In this document: in pieces, positions 1 through 7,899 of the stretch
How positions within the stretch are numbered: the stretch's first letter is position 1
Layout of the letters: every line of letters starts with the position of its first letter
NCBI RefSeq assembly: GCF_900113735.1
Contig: NZ_FOQM01000055.1
Coordinates: 1 to 41,169, forward strand
Source: Bradyrhizobium sp. Gha
GTDB lineage: Bacteria > Pseudomonadota > Alphaproteobacteria > Rhizobiales > Xanthobacteraceae
Reading direction: 5' to 3'
DNA length: 41,169 bases
The notes under the pieces: generated by a model
Told to the model about the DNA's origin: nothing
Databases searched by the model: none
What the model saw: the letters and a program-made list of their open reading frames with translations, nothing else
Translations under genes and position numbers: made by a program

Positions 1-10
1 CATCGTCATA

Positions 11-289
11 TGTGGACGGCCCCTATTGGCAAGCGCTTTTTGAAGTGTGGAGCGAGGTTGGTCTGCTTCGGTCATATGTCCGGCCTTTTGGTGCGGGCTT
101 TATGACCGCTGGCCCTGATGAAATCCGATTGCCCTGGTCCCTATCATTGCGGCGAGCTTGGTGGCTCGTGACGATGTCGGGGTGTCCATGGTTTTCGGCG
201 GTGACCGTATCGCTCATCACTTCTTTCGTGCTTACCAATCTTGAACCGGGATACTCCTCGTGAAGGCTGTTTGAGACGGTGAGGTGCGC
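11..289 (-). ncRNA. Non-coding end of the IS, candidate bridge RNA region
   Basis: This stretch of about 280 bp lies between the transposase stop and the inverted repeat at 11-23 and shows no convincing reading frame. In IS1111-group elements the bridge RNA that pairs with target and donor DNA is encoded downstream of the recombinase, which fits this position and orientation. I see only short local hairpins (for example GAGC-TTGGTG-GCTC near 157-170). The RNA itself is an inference from position, not from a recognised structure. Confidence 0.35.
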
Positions 290-1315
290 TCACGCCTTGA
301 CATAGGTGTCGGTACGGAAGCCCTCGCCCGTGGTCATGATCGCCCAGCAGATCCTTGCCAGCTTATTGGCCAGAGCCACGGCGACCAGCCGCTCGGGCTT
401 CCTGGCCCGCAGCGCGTTGATCCAGTCGGCCAAAGCGCCTGTGCGCTTGCCTACGACACGCAGCACTGAGGTTGCCCCCGTGACGAGCATTTTGCGGATG
501 TAGCGGTTGCCCTGCTTGGTGATTGCGCCGAGCTTCTCCTTGCCGCCGCTCGAATTTTGCCGGGGCGTCAGACCGAGCCATGCCGCGAAGTCACGCCCCG
601 ATTTGAACACGCCCGGATCGGGAACACTGGCCGCGACCACCGACGCAACCAGGGTCCCGACGCCTGGAATCTCGTCGAGCACGCGGCTGATCGGGTTTTG
701 CTTGTGCGCCCTGGCGAGTTCCTCTTCCACGGTCGTGATCGAGGCGTTGAGCCCTTCCAGATGTTGAGCGATGCAGGTCACTGCGGCCGCGGCAATGGGC
801 GGAAGCGCAGCATCCGCCTTCGCCTGCGCCAGGAGTTCATCGACGCGGCCGATACCCTTGGCGGCGACAATGCCGAACTCGGCCAGGTGGCCGCGCAAGG
901 CATTGACGGCCATCGTGCGCTGCTTGATCAGCAGCTCGCGGGTCTTGTGCAGCATCAAAATGGCTTGCTGCTCCGCGCTCTTGATCGGCACGAAGCGCAT
1001 ATCCGGTCGGGACATCGCCTCGCAGATCGCAGCCGCGTCAACCGCGTCGTTCTTGCCCCGCTTGACATAGGGCTTGATGTAAGTGGGCGGGATCAGGACT
1101 ACCTCGTGTCCCATCGCGACCAATTGGCGAGCCCAATAATGCGCCGAACCGCACGCCTCCATACCGACCCGGCAGAGATCGATCTGCGAAAAGACCTCGT
1201 GCAGCTTCGAACGCTTCACCTTGCGCGAAATCGATCGGCCACCCTCGCTCTCGAGCCCATGAACCTGAAAATAGTTCTTGCCCAGATCAATCGCGGCTCT
1301 GATAAACTTCGTCAT
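290..1315 (-). CDS. IS110 family transposase (DEDD recombinase)
   Basis: A 341-residue transposase, full length for the family. The RuvC-like N-terminal domain shows the DEDD set: Asp10 in the AAIDLGKNYF start, Glu53 in GMEACGSAH, and Asp90 and Asp93 in KNDAVDAA. The C-terminal transposase domain follows, with PGVG near residue 217 and the WLGLTP-RQNSSGGK segment (residues 247-259) that carries the serine nucleophile (Ser255 or Ser256). The start at 1315 is chosen because AGGGGGA lies just upstream and homologues begin close to this Asp motif; an in-frame start at 1351 would add 12 residues with no family similarity. The gene fills one insertion sequence and shows no frameshift, so the element may still be active. 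Confidence 0.93.
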   Translation of the reverse strand: MTKFIRAAIDLGKNYFQVHGLESEGGRSISRKVKRSKLHEVFSQIDLCRVGMEACGSAHYWARQLVAMGHEVVLIPPTYIKPYVKRGKNDAVDAAAICEAMSRPDMRFVPIKSAEQQAILMLHKTRELLIKQRTMAVNALRGHLAEFGIVAAKGIGRVDELLAQAKADAALPPIAAAAVTCIAQHLEGLNASITTVEEELARAHKQNPISRVLDEIPGVGTLVASVVAASVPDPGVFKSGRDFAAWLGLTPRQNSSGGKEKLGAITKQGNRYIRKMLVTGATSVLRVVGKRTGALADWINALRARKPERLVAVALANKLARICWAIMTTGEGFRTDTYVKA

Positions 1316-1394
1316 GGACAGTCCCCCTCTTTGTGGCGCTGCGGCGACCACGTTTTGGCACTTGATGCCGTTTAGGTGGGGCCGTCCACAACAT

Positions 1395-1468
1395 CATTGC
1401 GAGCGCAGCGAAGCAATCAAGAATCTCTCCGCGGAACGACTCTGGATTGCTTCGCTGCGCTCGCAATG
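1395..1468. repeat. Extragenic palindrome (REP/BIME-like), perfect 24-bp arms
   Basis: The arms at 1395-1418 and 1445-1468 are perfect inverted repeats beginning CATTGCGAGCGCAGCG and ending CGCTGCGCTCGCAATG, separated by 26 bp. The same core recurs at 18987-19074. I recognise this type as a frequent extragenic palindrome in Bradyrhizobium and Rhodopseudomonas. The insertion sequence ends only a few bases from its left edge. Confidence 0.85.
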
Positions 1469-1470
1469 AC

Positions 1471-2192
1471 GGGTTGTGGGGCGACGGCAGCGTCCCTCCA
1501 GTTCGCATCTTGAATCTCGGACACGCTTACGCGCTCTCGCGGCTGATTTCGCCCGAGCTCTGCTTGGGTCACTCCACCCTCTTGTCCAAGAGGGCGCAGG
1601 GAAGGCCGGGTGCCGACCTCGCACCCGCGGTCCGCTGCGCGAGATGTAGCGCAGGAAAAGACCGCACAGCAGCATACAGGTGGTGCCAATCACTCGGCCT
1701 TCCCTGCGCGATGGGTTGACGGCTTATGCCGTGCTCTTCCGGGAGCCGAATTCCTTCTGGCCTCCCTCGCCTCGCAGATTGACGATGCACTTCACCCGGT
1801 TGGGCTCCCTGCACCTCCGCGACCGGCTTGACCGTAGCGACGACGGCCGGAACCACACGGTTTTGCCGTACGCGCGCTCGCCTGATGCCACAGGGTCTGG
1901 CGGCAGGGTGCACACGCGCCGCAAGAGTGTTGGCGAGACGAGCTTCACAGCGCCGTTCGTCCGCACGCGGTTTCGAGCTCACAGGGACTACCCGCCCTGC
2001 CCGCACCTCTCGTGCCGACGCTGCCGCGTCCACCGCATCCCCGGCTCGCAATTCGTGACGACGTACGATCGCCCCTCAAGGATGAGCCGGGATGGGCGAC
2101 ACATACGCCATTTCCGAATTTCGGTAAAGTGGAATATTTTCGCCGGCTTGGCTTGACAGCCCGCGCCGCTCGTTTTGCCCGTCGGGCAGGCG
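1471..2192. repeat. Gene-poor stretch, probable composite dispersed repeat
   Basis: About 720 bp with open frames on both strands (longest 1569-2051 on the minus strand, 160 codons). Their translations are Arg/Ala-rich with no domain and no ribosome binding site, so I do not call a gene. From memory, stretches like this, ending in the CCATTTCCGAATT-CGGTAAAGTG block at 2081-2140, recur many times in Bradyrhizobium genomes. Within this window only the final block has a second copy (36875-36935). The identity as a genome-wide repeat is therefore inference. Confidence 0.5.
2081..2140 (+). repeat. Dispersed repeat block, copy A
   Basis: GATGAGCCGGGATGGGCGAC is followed by a block reading CATACGCCATTTCCGAATT, then CGGTAAAGTGGAATAT. 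The block recurs in the same orientation at 36875-36935 with only a few substitutions and one T inserted or deleted in the GAATTTCGG/GAATTCGG core. The two copies are nearly 35 kb apart and neither lies in a recognisable gene. Confidence 0.75.
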
Positions 2193-3257
2193 TTATTGCG
2201 CGCCCGATCCGCCCTGCACGATTTTCTCGTTCAGCTTCTGGTCGACGATGTCGACGGTACGGTCGATCTCGACATTGGGCGTGCCGAGTTGATGCGAGAT
2301 CAGCTTCACCAGCAGGTCGACGCGCTCGATGAAGGGCGCGCCGCTCGCAACCGCGCGCGCCGCCGACGACGGCTTCAGCAGGCTTTCCGCAGCCTTGGCG
2401 TATTTCGCGAACGGCACCTGGTCTTCGGGATCGGCGCCGAGACGGCGGGCGATGGCATCGACATGGTCGTAGATCGTCTGCGAGCGTGCGAGATCGCCGT
2501 GCACGGCGTCGCGGATCGACTGCGGTTCGTTCGGCGTGATGCAGCGATAATTGCCGGTGAGCAGCATCGACCATTTCGCCAGCGGCACGAACAGCGACGA
2601 GAACACCTTCAGCTTCACCGGCACGTCCTTGCCGTCGAGCGTCACCGCGTCGATGTCGGCCTCCAGCTCGCGCAGCAGCTTGTTGTGCATCTCGTCGGCG
2701 AAGGCGGAAGCCTTGAAGTTGGTGGGCAGGCCGACATGCAGCACGTTTGCGGCTTCCTCCGGCGGACGGAAGGCCTGCGGGTCGGGCGAGCACAACGTCA
2801 CGAGACCGGGCTCGAAGCGCTCCCACACCTGCGCATTGGTGTAGGCCTCCTCGAGATCCATGTCTGATAGCGCCGGGATGCGCTTGAGATAAGGCAGCGG
2901 CGGCATGTTCATGATCGACAGGCACGGCAGCTTCGCCGCGGCGATCTTGACCATCAGCACGCGGACCGTGTGGTTGGTGTATTGCGGCTCCTGCATCGCG
3001 AGGCCGACCATGTCGTAGCGGGAGAGATCGACGTTCTGCGGCGTCACCGCATCCAGCTTGCCGGGCAGGTCGCGCGACAAGATCGCCCGGTGCACCGCCT
3101 CATCGCGCAGCTTGATCCGCACCTCGGTACCGTCGCGGTTGATCAGCTCCGCGGTCTTGGCGCGGCAGACCAGGGTCACGTTGTGCCCGGCCATCAAGAG
3201 CTTGGTGCCCAGCAGCGAGCCGTAGGAAGCCCCCAGAATCAGAACGTTGCGCGCCAT
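2193..3257 (-). CDS. Ketopantoate reductase-like NAD(P)-binding protein
   Basis: A 354-residue protein with an N-terminal Rossmann fold: NVLILGASYGSLLG at residues 4-17 matches the glycine-rich dinucleotide-binding loop, followed by MAGHNVTLVCR at the end of the second strand, as in the PanE/ApbA family. The C-terminal part is mostly helical, as expected for the substrate domain. The start at 3257 is used because GAGGGGA lies upstream; the frame stays open to 3458 but the extra 67 residues look random. It is longer than typical PanE (about 300 residues), so pantoate synthesis is not assured and the substrate is unknown. It stands alone, divergent from the ATPase at 3575. Confidence 0.75.
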   Translation of the reverse strand: MARNVLILGASYGSLLGTKLLMAGHNVTLVCRAKTAELINRDGTEVRIKLRDEAVHRAILSRDLPGKLDAVTPQNVDLSRYDMVGLAMQEPQYTNHTVRVLMVKIAAAKLPCLSIMNMPPLPYLKRIPALSDMDLEEAYTNAQVWERFEPGLVTLCSPDPQAFRPPEEAANVLHVGLPTNFKASAFADEMHNKLLRELEADIDAVTLDGKDVPVKLKVFSSLFVPLAKWSMLLTGNYRCITPNEPQSIRDAVHGDLARSQTIYDHVDAIARRLGADPEDQVPFAKYAKAAESLLKPSSAARAVASGAPFIERVDLLVKLISHQLGTPNVEIDRTVDIVDQKLNEKIVQGGSGAQ

Positions 3258-3574
3258 GTTCGTCCCCTCGATCTTCACGTGATTTGAGTCCCGGCCGTTC
3301 CCGCGGGTGCGTTGCAGCATGTAAGGCAAACCGGCCGAGGATGGCAACTGGGATAATGCATACAAGGCCCGCCGGATATACTGATTGCGGCTTAACCGAA
3401 ATAATGAGGGTAACGCGGACCCGCCTGCGTTCCGGCCCCACACTTCTACGGCCTTCAAATCTCAGCTGAAATTCCGCCGTGGGCAACACGGCGTGTTGCC
3501 AGCTGTTTCGCTCGACGCATCTCGCTTCGATTGATAAGCCCCTCTCCGCGAATGACGGGGCTTGAGTCGGGGAC
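3258..3574. other. Divergent intergenic region with a short palindrome
   Basis: This region must hold the promoters of both flanking genes. The clearest structure is GGCAACAC-GGC-GTGTTGCC at 3482-3500, an 8-bp perfect inverted repeat with a 3-bp spacer and no T-run, which could be an operator. I see no other gene or RNA here. Confidence 0.4.
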
Positions 3575-5086
3575 ATGACGGTTGCGATCGAGATGGGGCT
3601 GACCACGGCGGGCGCCGGGGCGGCCATGGACCTCGAGGAACTCCTGGCGACCCGTCTCCTGGTGCAGGGCAATTCCGGGTCCGGCAAGTCGCATCTGCTC
3701 AGGCGCCTGCTGGAGCAGAGCGCGCCCTGGGTGCAGCAGGCCATCATCGACCCCGAAGGCGATTTCGTCACGCTGGCCGACCGCTTCGGGCATCTCGTGA
3801 TCGCGGCCGAGGATCATACCGAGCGCGGTCTTCAGGTCGCCGGCGAGCGCGCCCGGCTGCATCGGGTCTCCACCGTGCTCAATCTCGAAGGGCTGGATGC
3901 CGAGAACCAGATGCGGCGCGCGGCAGCCTTCCTCGGCGGGCTATTCGATGTCGAACGCGACCATTGGTACCCGATGCTGGTGGTCGTCGACGAGGCGCAG
4001 CTGTTCGCGCCGGCCGTCGCGGGCGAAGTCTCCGACGAGGCGCGCAAGCTCTCGCTCGGCGCCATGACCAATCTGATGTGCCGGGGCCGCAAGCGCGGAC
4101 TTGCCGGCATCATCGCGACGCAACGTCTGGCCAAGCTCGCCAAGAACGTCGCGGCCGAGGCCTCGAACTTCCTGATGGGCCGCACCTTCCTCGACATCGA
4201 CATGGCGCGGGCCGCCGATCTGCTCGGCATGGAACGGCGGCAGGCGGAAGCCTTTCGCGATCTCGAACGCGGGCAGTTCATGGCGCTGGGACCTGCGCTG
4301 TCGCGGCGCCCGCTGCGGCTGAACATCGGCCCGACCGAAACCAGCCCACGCAATTCGACCCCGCGGCTGATGCCGCTGCCGGAGGCCACGCTTGAAGATG
4401 CACGCGCGGTGATCCTGGCGGCACCGCCGCCGGATGCCAGCCGGCCGCAGCGCCGGCCCGCGCCCGACCTGCTCGAACAGCTTCGTGCGGCCAAGGCGGC
4501 AGCGCCTGAGACCAGCCCCGAAGTGGTCGAGGAGCCGGTCAGCGCCGAAGAGCTCGCCGAGCGGCGCGAGCGCGTGGATCGCACGTTGCGCGCCGTACTG
4601 GCCGCGCCTGACGCCGGCTTCCGCGCCATCGGCGTGCTCTATCAGGAGTTCGTGGTCCGCTGCCGCATCGAAGGTCTCGGGGCGTCCGTGCCCGACTTGA
4701 GCGAATTCCGCCGCATGCTGACGCATGCGCGCGCCGGGCTCGGCACAGAGATCGCCGACGACGATGCCTGGCAGGAGGTGAGCTTGCGCGCCTCGATCCT
4801 GCCCGACGACATGCAGGGCGTGTTCATGATGATCGCGCGTGCCGCCAAGGAGGGCTGGCCCTGCCCCGGCGATGCCGCGATCGCCCGGGCCTACGGCTCG
4901 CATTCACTGCGCCGGGCGCAGCGCCTGCTCGGCTACATGGAGGAGCAGGGCCTGATCGTGGTCCAGCTCGACGGCGGCGGACGCCGGTTCGTCACGCTGG
5001 TGGAACTCGCCTGGGCCACCGCGCCTGGTGATCCCAATGGCGACGATCAGCCGGTGGAGCCGATAGCCAGCGCGGCGTCTGCCTGA
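3575..5086 (+). CDS. HerA/FtsK-like ATP-binding protein (DUF87 type)
   Basis: A 503-residue protein with a P-loop ATPase core of the HerA-FtsK superfamily. The Walker A motif GNSGSGKS is at residues 32-39, the IIDPEGDF segment at 57-64 matches the second conserved HerA strand, the Walker B LVVVDEAQ is at 135-142, and IIATQR (about 180) is the sensor region. Residues 280-340 are Ala/Pro/Glu-rich and probably a linker; the rest may be helical and winged-helix-like. HerA proteins are DNA-translocating ATPases, often paired with the NurA nuclease, but no nuclease gene is adjacent. The ribosome site is weak, and ATG at 3593 is an alternative start. The cellular role is not known to me. Confidence 0.8.
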   Translation: MTVAIEMGLTTAGAGAAMDLEELLATRLLVQGNSGSGKSHLLRRLLEQSAPWVQQAIIDPEGDFVTLADRFGHLVIAAEDHTERGLQVAGERARLHRVSTVLNLEGLDAENQMRRAAAFLGGLFDVERDHWYPMLVVVDEAQLFAPAVAGEVSDEARKLSLGAMTNLMCRGRKRGLAGIIATQRLAKLAKNVAAEASNFLMGRTFLDIDMARAADLLGMERRQAEAFRDLERGQFMALGPALSRRPLRLNIGPTETSPRNSTPRLMPLPEATLEDARAVILAAPPPDASRPQRRPAPDLLEQLRAAKAAAPETSPEVVEEPVSAEELAERRERVDRTLRAVLAAPDAGFRAIGVLYQEFVVRCRIEGLGASVPDLSEFRRMLTHARAGLGTEIADDDAWQEVSLRASILPDDMQGVFMMIARAAKEGWPCPGDAAIARAYGSHSLRRAQRLLGYMEEQGLIVVQLDGGGRRFVTLVELAWATAPGDPNGDDQPVEPIASAASA

Positions 5087-5115
5087 GCCGGGGGACTTTG
5101 CGGGCGTCTCTTCAC

Positions 5116-6174
5116 TTACGCGGCCTCGGTCGCATCGAGTGCATCTACCGCTGCGCCTCGCGCATCCGCAAACATGCGGCGGTAGAGCATGCCCGAGACG
5201 AGCCAGGCGATCACGAACAAGGCGATCACCGCGAAACCAACATTCGCGAGCGACTCGTTGAGGGCGTCGACCAGCGCCCACACACCACCCGAGAGACCCA
5301 GCCGATCGGCGATCAGCCCGAGCGCCTCGATGCCGCCGATGAGCAGCGCCACCGCAACGGAGGCACCTGTTATCGTGAGATTGTACCAGAGCTTGCGCAT
5401 GGGATCGACGAAGGCCCAGCGATAGGCGCTGACCATCAGCGCGGAGTCGGCGGTATCGACCAGCGCCATGCCTGATGCGAACAGCGCGGGGAAGACCAGG
5501 ATATCGGCAAGAGATGCGCCGCGCGCGGCTTCGCTGGCGGAGATGCTGAGCAGGCCGATCTCGCTCGCGGTGTCGAAGCCGAGCCCGAACAAGAGGCCGA
5601 GCGGAAACATGTGCCAGGGTTTTGTCACCAGGCGGAACATCGGCCCGAGCAGCCGCGCGAGAAAGCCGCGATGGGCGAGCAGCGCCTCCAGCCCGGCAGC
5701 GTCATGAACGCCCTGCTCCCGCGCCGTGCGAAACGTCCGCCACAGGCCGGCGAAGATCGCGAGGTTGATGGCGGCGATCACCAACAAAAACAGCGCCGAC
5801 ACCGAGGTGCCGATCAGGCTGCCGATATCCTTCAGCAGGCTGTCGCCGCCGAGGCTGACGACGCCGAGCGCGAGCAGCATGGTTGCGACCACCACGACAG
5901 TGGAATGGCCGAGCGCGAAATAGAGGCCGACGCTGCGCGGCGCATCGCCTGATTGCATCAGCTTGCGCACGACATTGTCGATGGCTGCGATGTGGTCGGC
6001 ATCGACGGCGTGGCGCAGGCCGAACACCCAGGCGAGCAGCGCGGTCGCCATCACCGCCGGCCGGTCGCCGAACGCCGCAAAAGCCCACGCCCATGCGGCC
6101 ATGTTGGCCGCGACAAGCCCGCCGAACAGCAGCATTACACCGGGCCCGACCGCCCGCGCAGACCATCTCGTCAC
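5116..6174 (-). CDS. NiCoT-family nickel/cobalt permease (HoxN/HupN/NixA type)
   Basis: An integral membrane transporter of 352 residues importing Ni2+ or Co2+ into the cytoplasm. The family signature RHAVDADHIAAID lies near residue 50 (second transmembrane segment), and the second signature, LGFDTASEIG, lies mid-protein; the metal ligands of NiCoT carriers sit in these motifs. About eight hydrophobic segments are visible. The start is a GTG at 6174 with GGAAGG just upstream; the frame runs on to 6345 but that extension translates the palindrome at 6258-6298 and is not credible. Nickel is the likelier substrate because a NikR-like site lies 37 bp upstream and bradyrhizobia use nickel for hydrogenase and urease. 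Confidence 0.9.
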   Translation of the reverse strand: MTRWSARAVGPGVMLLFGGLVAANMAAWAWAFAAFGDRPAVMATALLAWVFGLRHAVDADHIAAIDNVVRKLMQSGDAPRSVGLYFALGHSTVVVVATMLLALGVVSLGGDSLLKDIGSLIGTSVSALFLLVIAAINLAIFAGLWRTFRTAREQGVHDAAGLEALLAHRGFLARLLGPMFRLVTKPWHMFPLGLLFGLGFDTASEIGLLSISASEAARGASLADILVFPALFASGMALVDTADSALMVSAYRWAFVDPMRKLWYNLTITGASVAVALLIGGIEALGLIADRLGLSGGVWALVDALNESLANVGFAVIALFVIAWLVSGMLYRRMFADARGAAVDALDATEAA

Positions 6175-6210
6175 GACACGCCTTCCGCCGCACGCCCCCT
6201 TGCGCCAACG

Positions 6211-6238
6211 GTATGATCTTTTCAGATAATTGTCACAC
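6211..6238. promoter_or_regulatory. Candidate NikR operator
   Basis: GTATGA (6211-6216), 16 bases, then TCACAC (6233-6238). This differs from the Escherichia coli NikR operator GTATGA-N16-TCATAC at one position and has the exact spacing. It lies 37 bp upstream of the nickel permease start, where nickel-loaded NikR would block transcription. No nikR gene is in the window. Confidence 0.6.
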
Positions 6239-6257
6239 TGACCAGCCCCGAAAAGGC

Positions 6258-6298
6258 CGTCATGCCCGGGCTTGTCCGGGTCAAGCCCGGCCATGACG
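6258..6298. repeat. Extragenic palindrome after the liv operon
   Basis: CGTCATGCCCGGGCTTG at 6258-6274 pairs with 6282-6298 (16 of 17 positions) around a 7-base loop. It starts 16 bases past the livF stop. It is a second palindrome class, distinct from those at 1395 and 18987, with a core of a type common in Bradyrhizobium. It could end or stabilise the liv transcript; there is no T-run. Confidence 0.75.
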
Positions 6299-6313
6299 AA
6301 CGGATAGATCGAG

Positions 6314-7054
6314 CTACGCCGCCTCTGCCCCGCCGAGATAGGCATCGCGCACGCGCGGATCGTCCTTCAGCGCCCGCGCCGGACCCGAGAGCACGATCTT
6401 GCCGGTCTGCAGCACATAGGCCTCGTGGGCGATCTCGAGCGCGAGGCTGGCGTTCTGCTCGACCATGAAGACCGAGACGCCCTCCTGGTTGATGGTGCGG
6501 ATCAGCTCGAGCACGCGGTCGACATAGAGCGGCGACAGGCCCATGGTCGGTTCGTCCATCACGATCAGGCTGGGACGGCTCATCAGTGCACGCGCCATCG
6601 CGACCATCTGCTGCTCGCCGCCGGACAAGGAGCCCGCGCGCTGCGACAGCCGCTGGCCGAGCTTTGGAAACAGCGTCAGCATCCTGTCGAGATCCTGCGC
6701 CACCGCATCGCGGTCGTTGCGCACGAAGGCGCCCATCAGGATGTTTTCGCGCACGCTCATGTCCGCGAACAGCCGCCGCGCCTCCGGCACCGAGGCGATG
6801 CCGCGGCGGACGATCTGCGGCGTGGTCAGCCCGATCAGCGAGGCGCCGTCGAACGTCACCTCGCCCGAGCGCGGCTTCACCAGGCCCAGAATGATCTTCA
6901 TCGTCGTCGACTTGCCGCTGGCATTGCCGCCGAGCAGGCACACGATGTGGCCGCGGCCGACCGTGATCGACAGGTCGAAATGTACCTGCGCCTGGCCATA
7001 GAACGTGTTGACGTCGGACAACGCCAGCAGAGGTTCGGGTGCGCTCGTCGTCAT
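6314..7054 (-). CDS. livF: Branched-chain amino acid-type ABC transporter ATPase LivF
   Basis: A 246-residue ABC ATPase. Walker A GGNASGKST is at residues 42-50, the signature SLSGGEQQMVAMARAL follows, then Walker B LIVMDEPTMGLSP, and the switch histidine region is replaced by FMVEQNASLAL, all typical of LivF. It energises import through the LivHM permease at 7899-9722. Its start overlaps the livG stop by four bases (7051-7054), so the two are coupled. It is the last gene of a minus-strand operon that starts near 14141, and the substrate is probably set by the binding protein at 9777. The glycine-rich loop reads GGNAS rather than the commoner GPNGA, a small variation. Confidence 0.93.
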   Translation of the reverse strand: MTTSAPEPLLALSDVNTFYGQAQVHFDLSITVGRGHIVCLLGGNASGKSTTMKIILGLVKPRSGEVTFDGASLIGLTTPQIVRRGIASVPEARRLFADMSVRENILMGAFVRNDRDAVAQDLDRMLTLFPKLGQRLSQRAGSLSGGEQQMVAMARALMSRPSLIVMDEPTMGLSPLYVDRVLELIRTINQEGVSVFMVEQNASLALEIAHEAYVLQTGKIVLSGPARALKDDPRVRDAYLGGAEAA

Positions 7055-7899
7055 GCCGCGCTCTCCTGCTCTGCCCCGCCCGGCAGGCCGTGGCCGAGAT
7101 AGGCTTCGATCACCTTTGGATCGCCACGCACCTCTTCGCCCGGCCCTTCCGCGATCTTCTGGCCCTCGTCCATGACGATGACGCGATCGGAGAGGCGCAT
7201 CACCATCTCCAGCTTGTGCTCGATCAGGAGGATGGTCAGCCCTCCTGCTTTCAATTCGGCGACAAGCGCCTGCATCTCCGCGGTCTCGCTCGGGTTCATG
7301 CCGGCGGTCGGCTCATCGAGCAGCAGCAGGCGCGGCTTCAGCGCCAGCGCGCGCGCAATCTCGACGCGGCGGCGGTTGGCGTAAGAGAGGCTGTAGGCGG
7401 GCTGATCGATCCGCGGCAGCAGCCGCTCGCCGAAGCGCGCGAGAATGGCTTCGACCTCCTCGCGTAGCCGCTCTTCCTCTGCCTTGACGCTGGCAGGCCG
7501 CAGCAGCGCCAGTCCCAATTCGAGCAGCGGCCCGATGACAGGCACCGCCGGCTTTACCGCACGCAAGCGCGTATGCGCGCCGATCAGGACATTGTCCATG
7601 ACGCTGAGATTGCCGAAGACACGGCCGAGCTGGAAGGTGCGCGCGATGCCCCGCGCGGCGAGCCGTTCGGGCGAGAGACCCGTGATGTCCTGTCCTTCGA
7701 AATTGACAGTGCCTGCATCCGGCCGGTCGAGCCCGGTGACCAGGTTGAACAGCGTCGTCTTGCCGGCACCGTTCGGGCCGATGATGCTGACGAGCCCGCC
7801 CTTGGCGAGATCGAGATCGATATTGTCGACCGCCGTCAGGCCGCCGAAGCGGCGCGTGAGCCCGCGCAGGGACAACAGCGGTTCAGTCGCCTCCGCCAT
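7051..7899 (-). CDS. livG: Branched-chain amino acid-type ABC transporter ATPase LivG
   Basis: A 282-residue ABC ATPase with Walker A GPNGAGKTT at residues 41-49, a signature in the LivG style (LSYANRRRVEIARAL), Walker B LLLLDEPTAGMNP and the LLIEHKLEMVM switch region. LivG pairs with LivF on the cytoplasmic side of the permease. It overlaps livF by four bases and meets the permease stop at 7899 by one base, which indicates one polycistronic message. The C-terminal EAYLG region is typical of the family. Confidence 0.93.
   Translation of the reverse strand: MAEATEPLLSLRGLTRRFGGLTAVDNIDLDLAKGGLVSIIGPNGAGKTTLFNLVTGLDRPDAGTVNFEGQDITGLSPERLAARGIARTFQLGRVFGNLSVMDNVLIGAHTRLRAVKPAVPVIGPLLELGLALLRPASVKAEEERLREEVEAILARFGERLLPRIDQPAYSLSYANRRRVEIARALALKPRLLLLDEPTAGMNPSETAEMQALVAELKAGGLTILLIEHKLEMVMRLSDRVIVMDEGQKIAEGPGEEVRGDPKVIEAYLGHGLPGGAEQESAA

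Larger units (their letters stand above)
11..1390 (-). mobile_element. IS110 family (IS1111 group) insertion sequence
   Basis: A perfect 13-bp inverted repeat, TGTGGACGGCCCC at 11-23 and its complement at 1378-1390, brackets a single DEDD transposase gene. The spacer upstream of the transposase is short (about 63 bp to 1378), while the spacer downstream is long (about 280 bp, 11-289). A long non-coding end downstream of the recombinase and short, possibly subterminal repeats are what is known for the IS1111 group of IS110 elements. The exact tips may lie a few bases outside the repeats: TCAT occurs at 6-9 and 1394-1397, just beyond both ends. The right flank enters directly into an extragenic palindrome at 1395. 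The element appears intact. Confidence 0.8.

Noticed and set aside
557..1375. 272-codon plus-strand frame inside the insertion sequence
   Set aside because: Antisense shadow of the transposase, which has all its catalytic residues on the other strand.
1395..1468. CRISPR array or repeat-spacer structure
   Set aside because: The repeats are inverted pairs, only one unit per site, with no spacers and no cas genes.
1569..2051. 160-codon minus-strand frame as a hypothetical gene
   Set aside because: Arg/Ala-rich, no ribosome site and no domain; it lies in repeat-like DNA where frames of this kind are often over-annotated.
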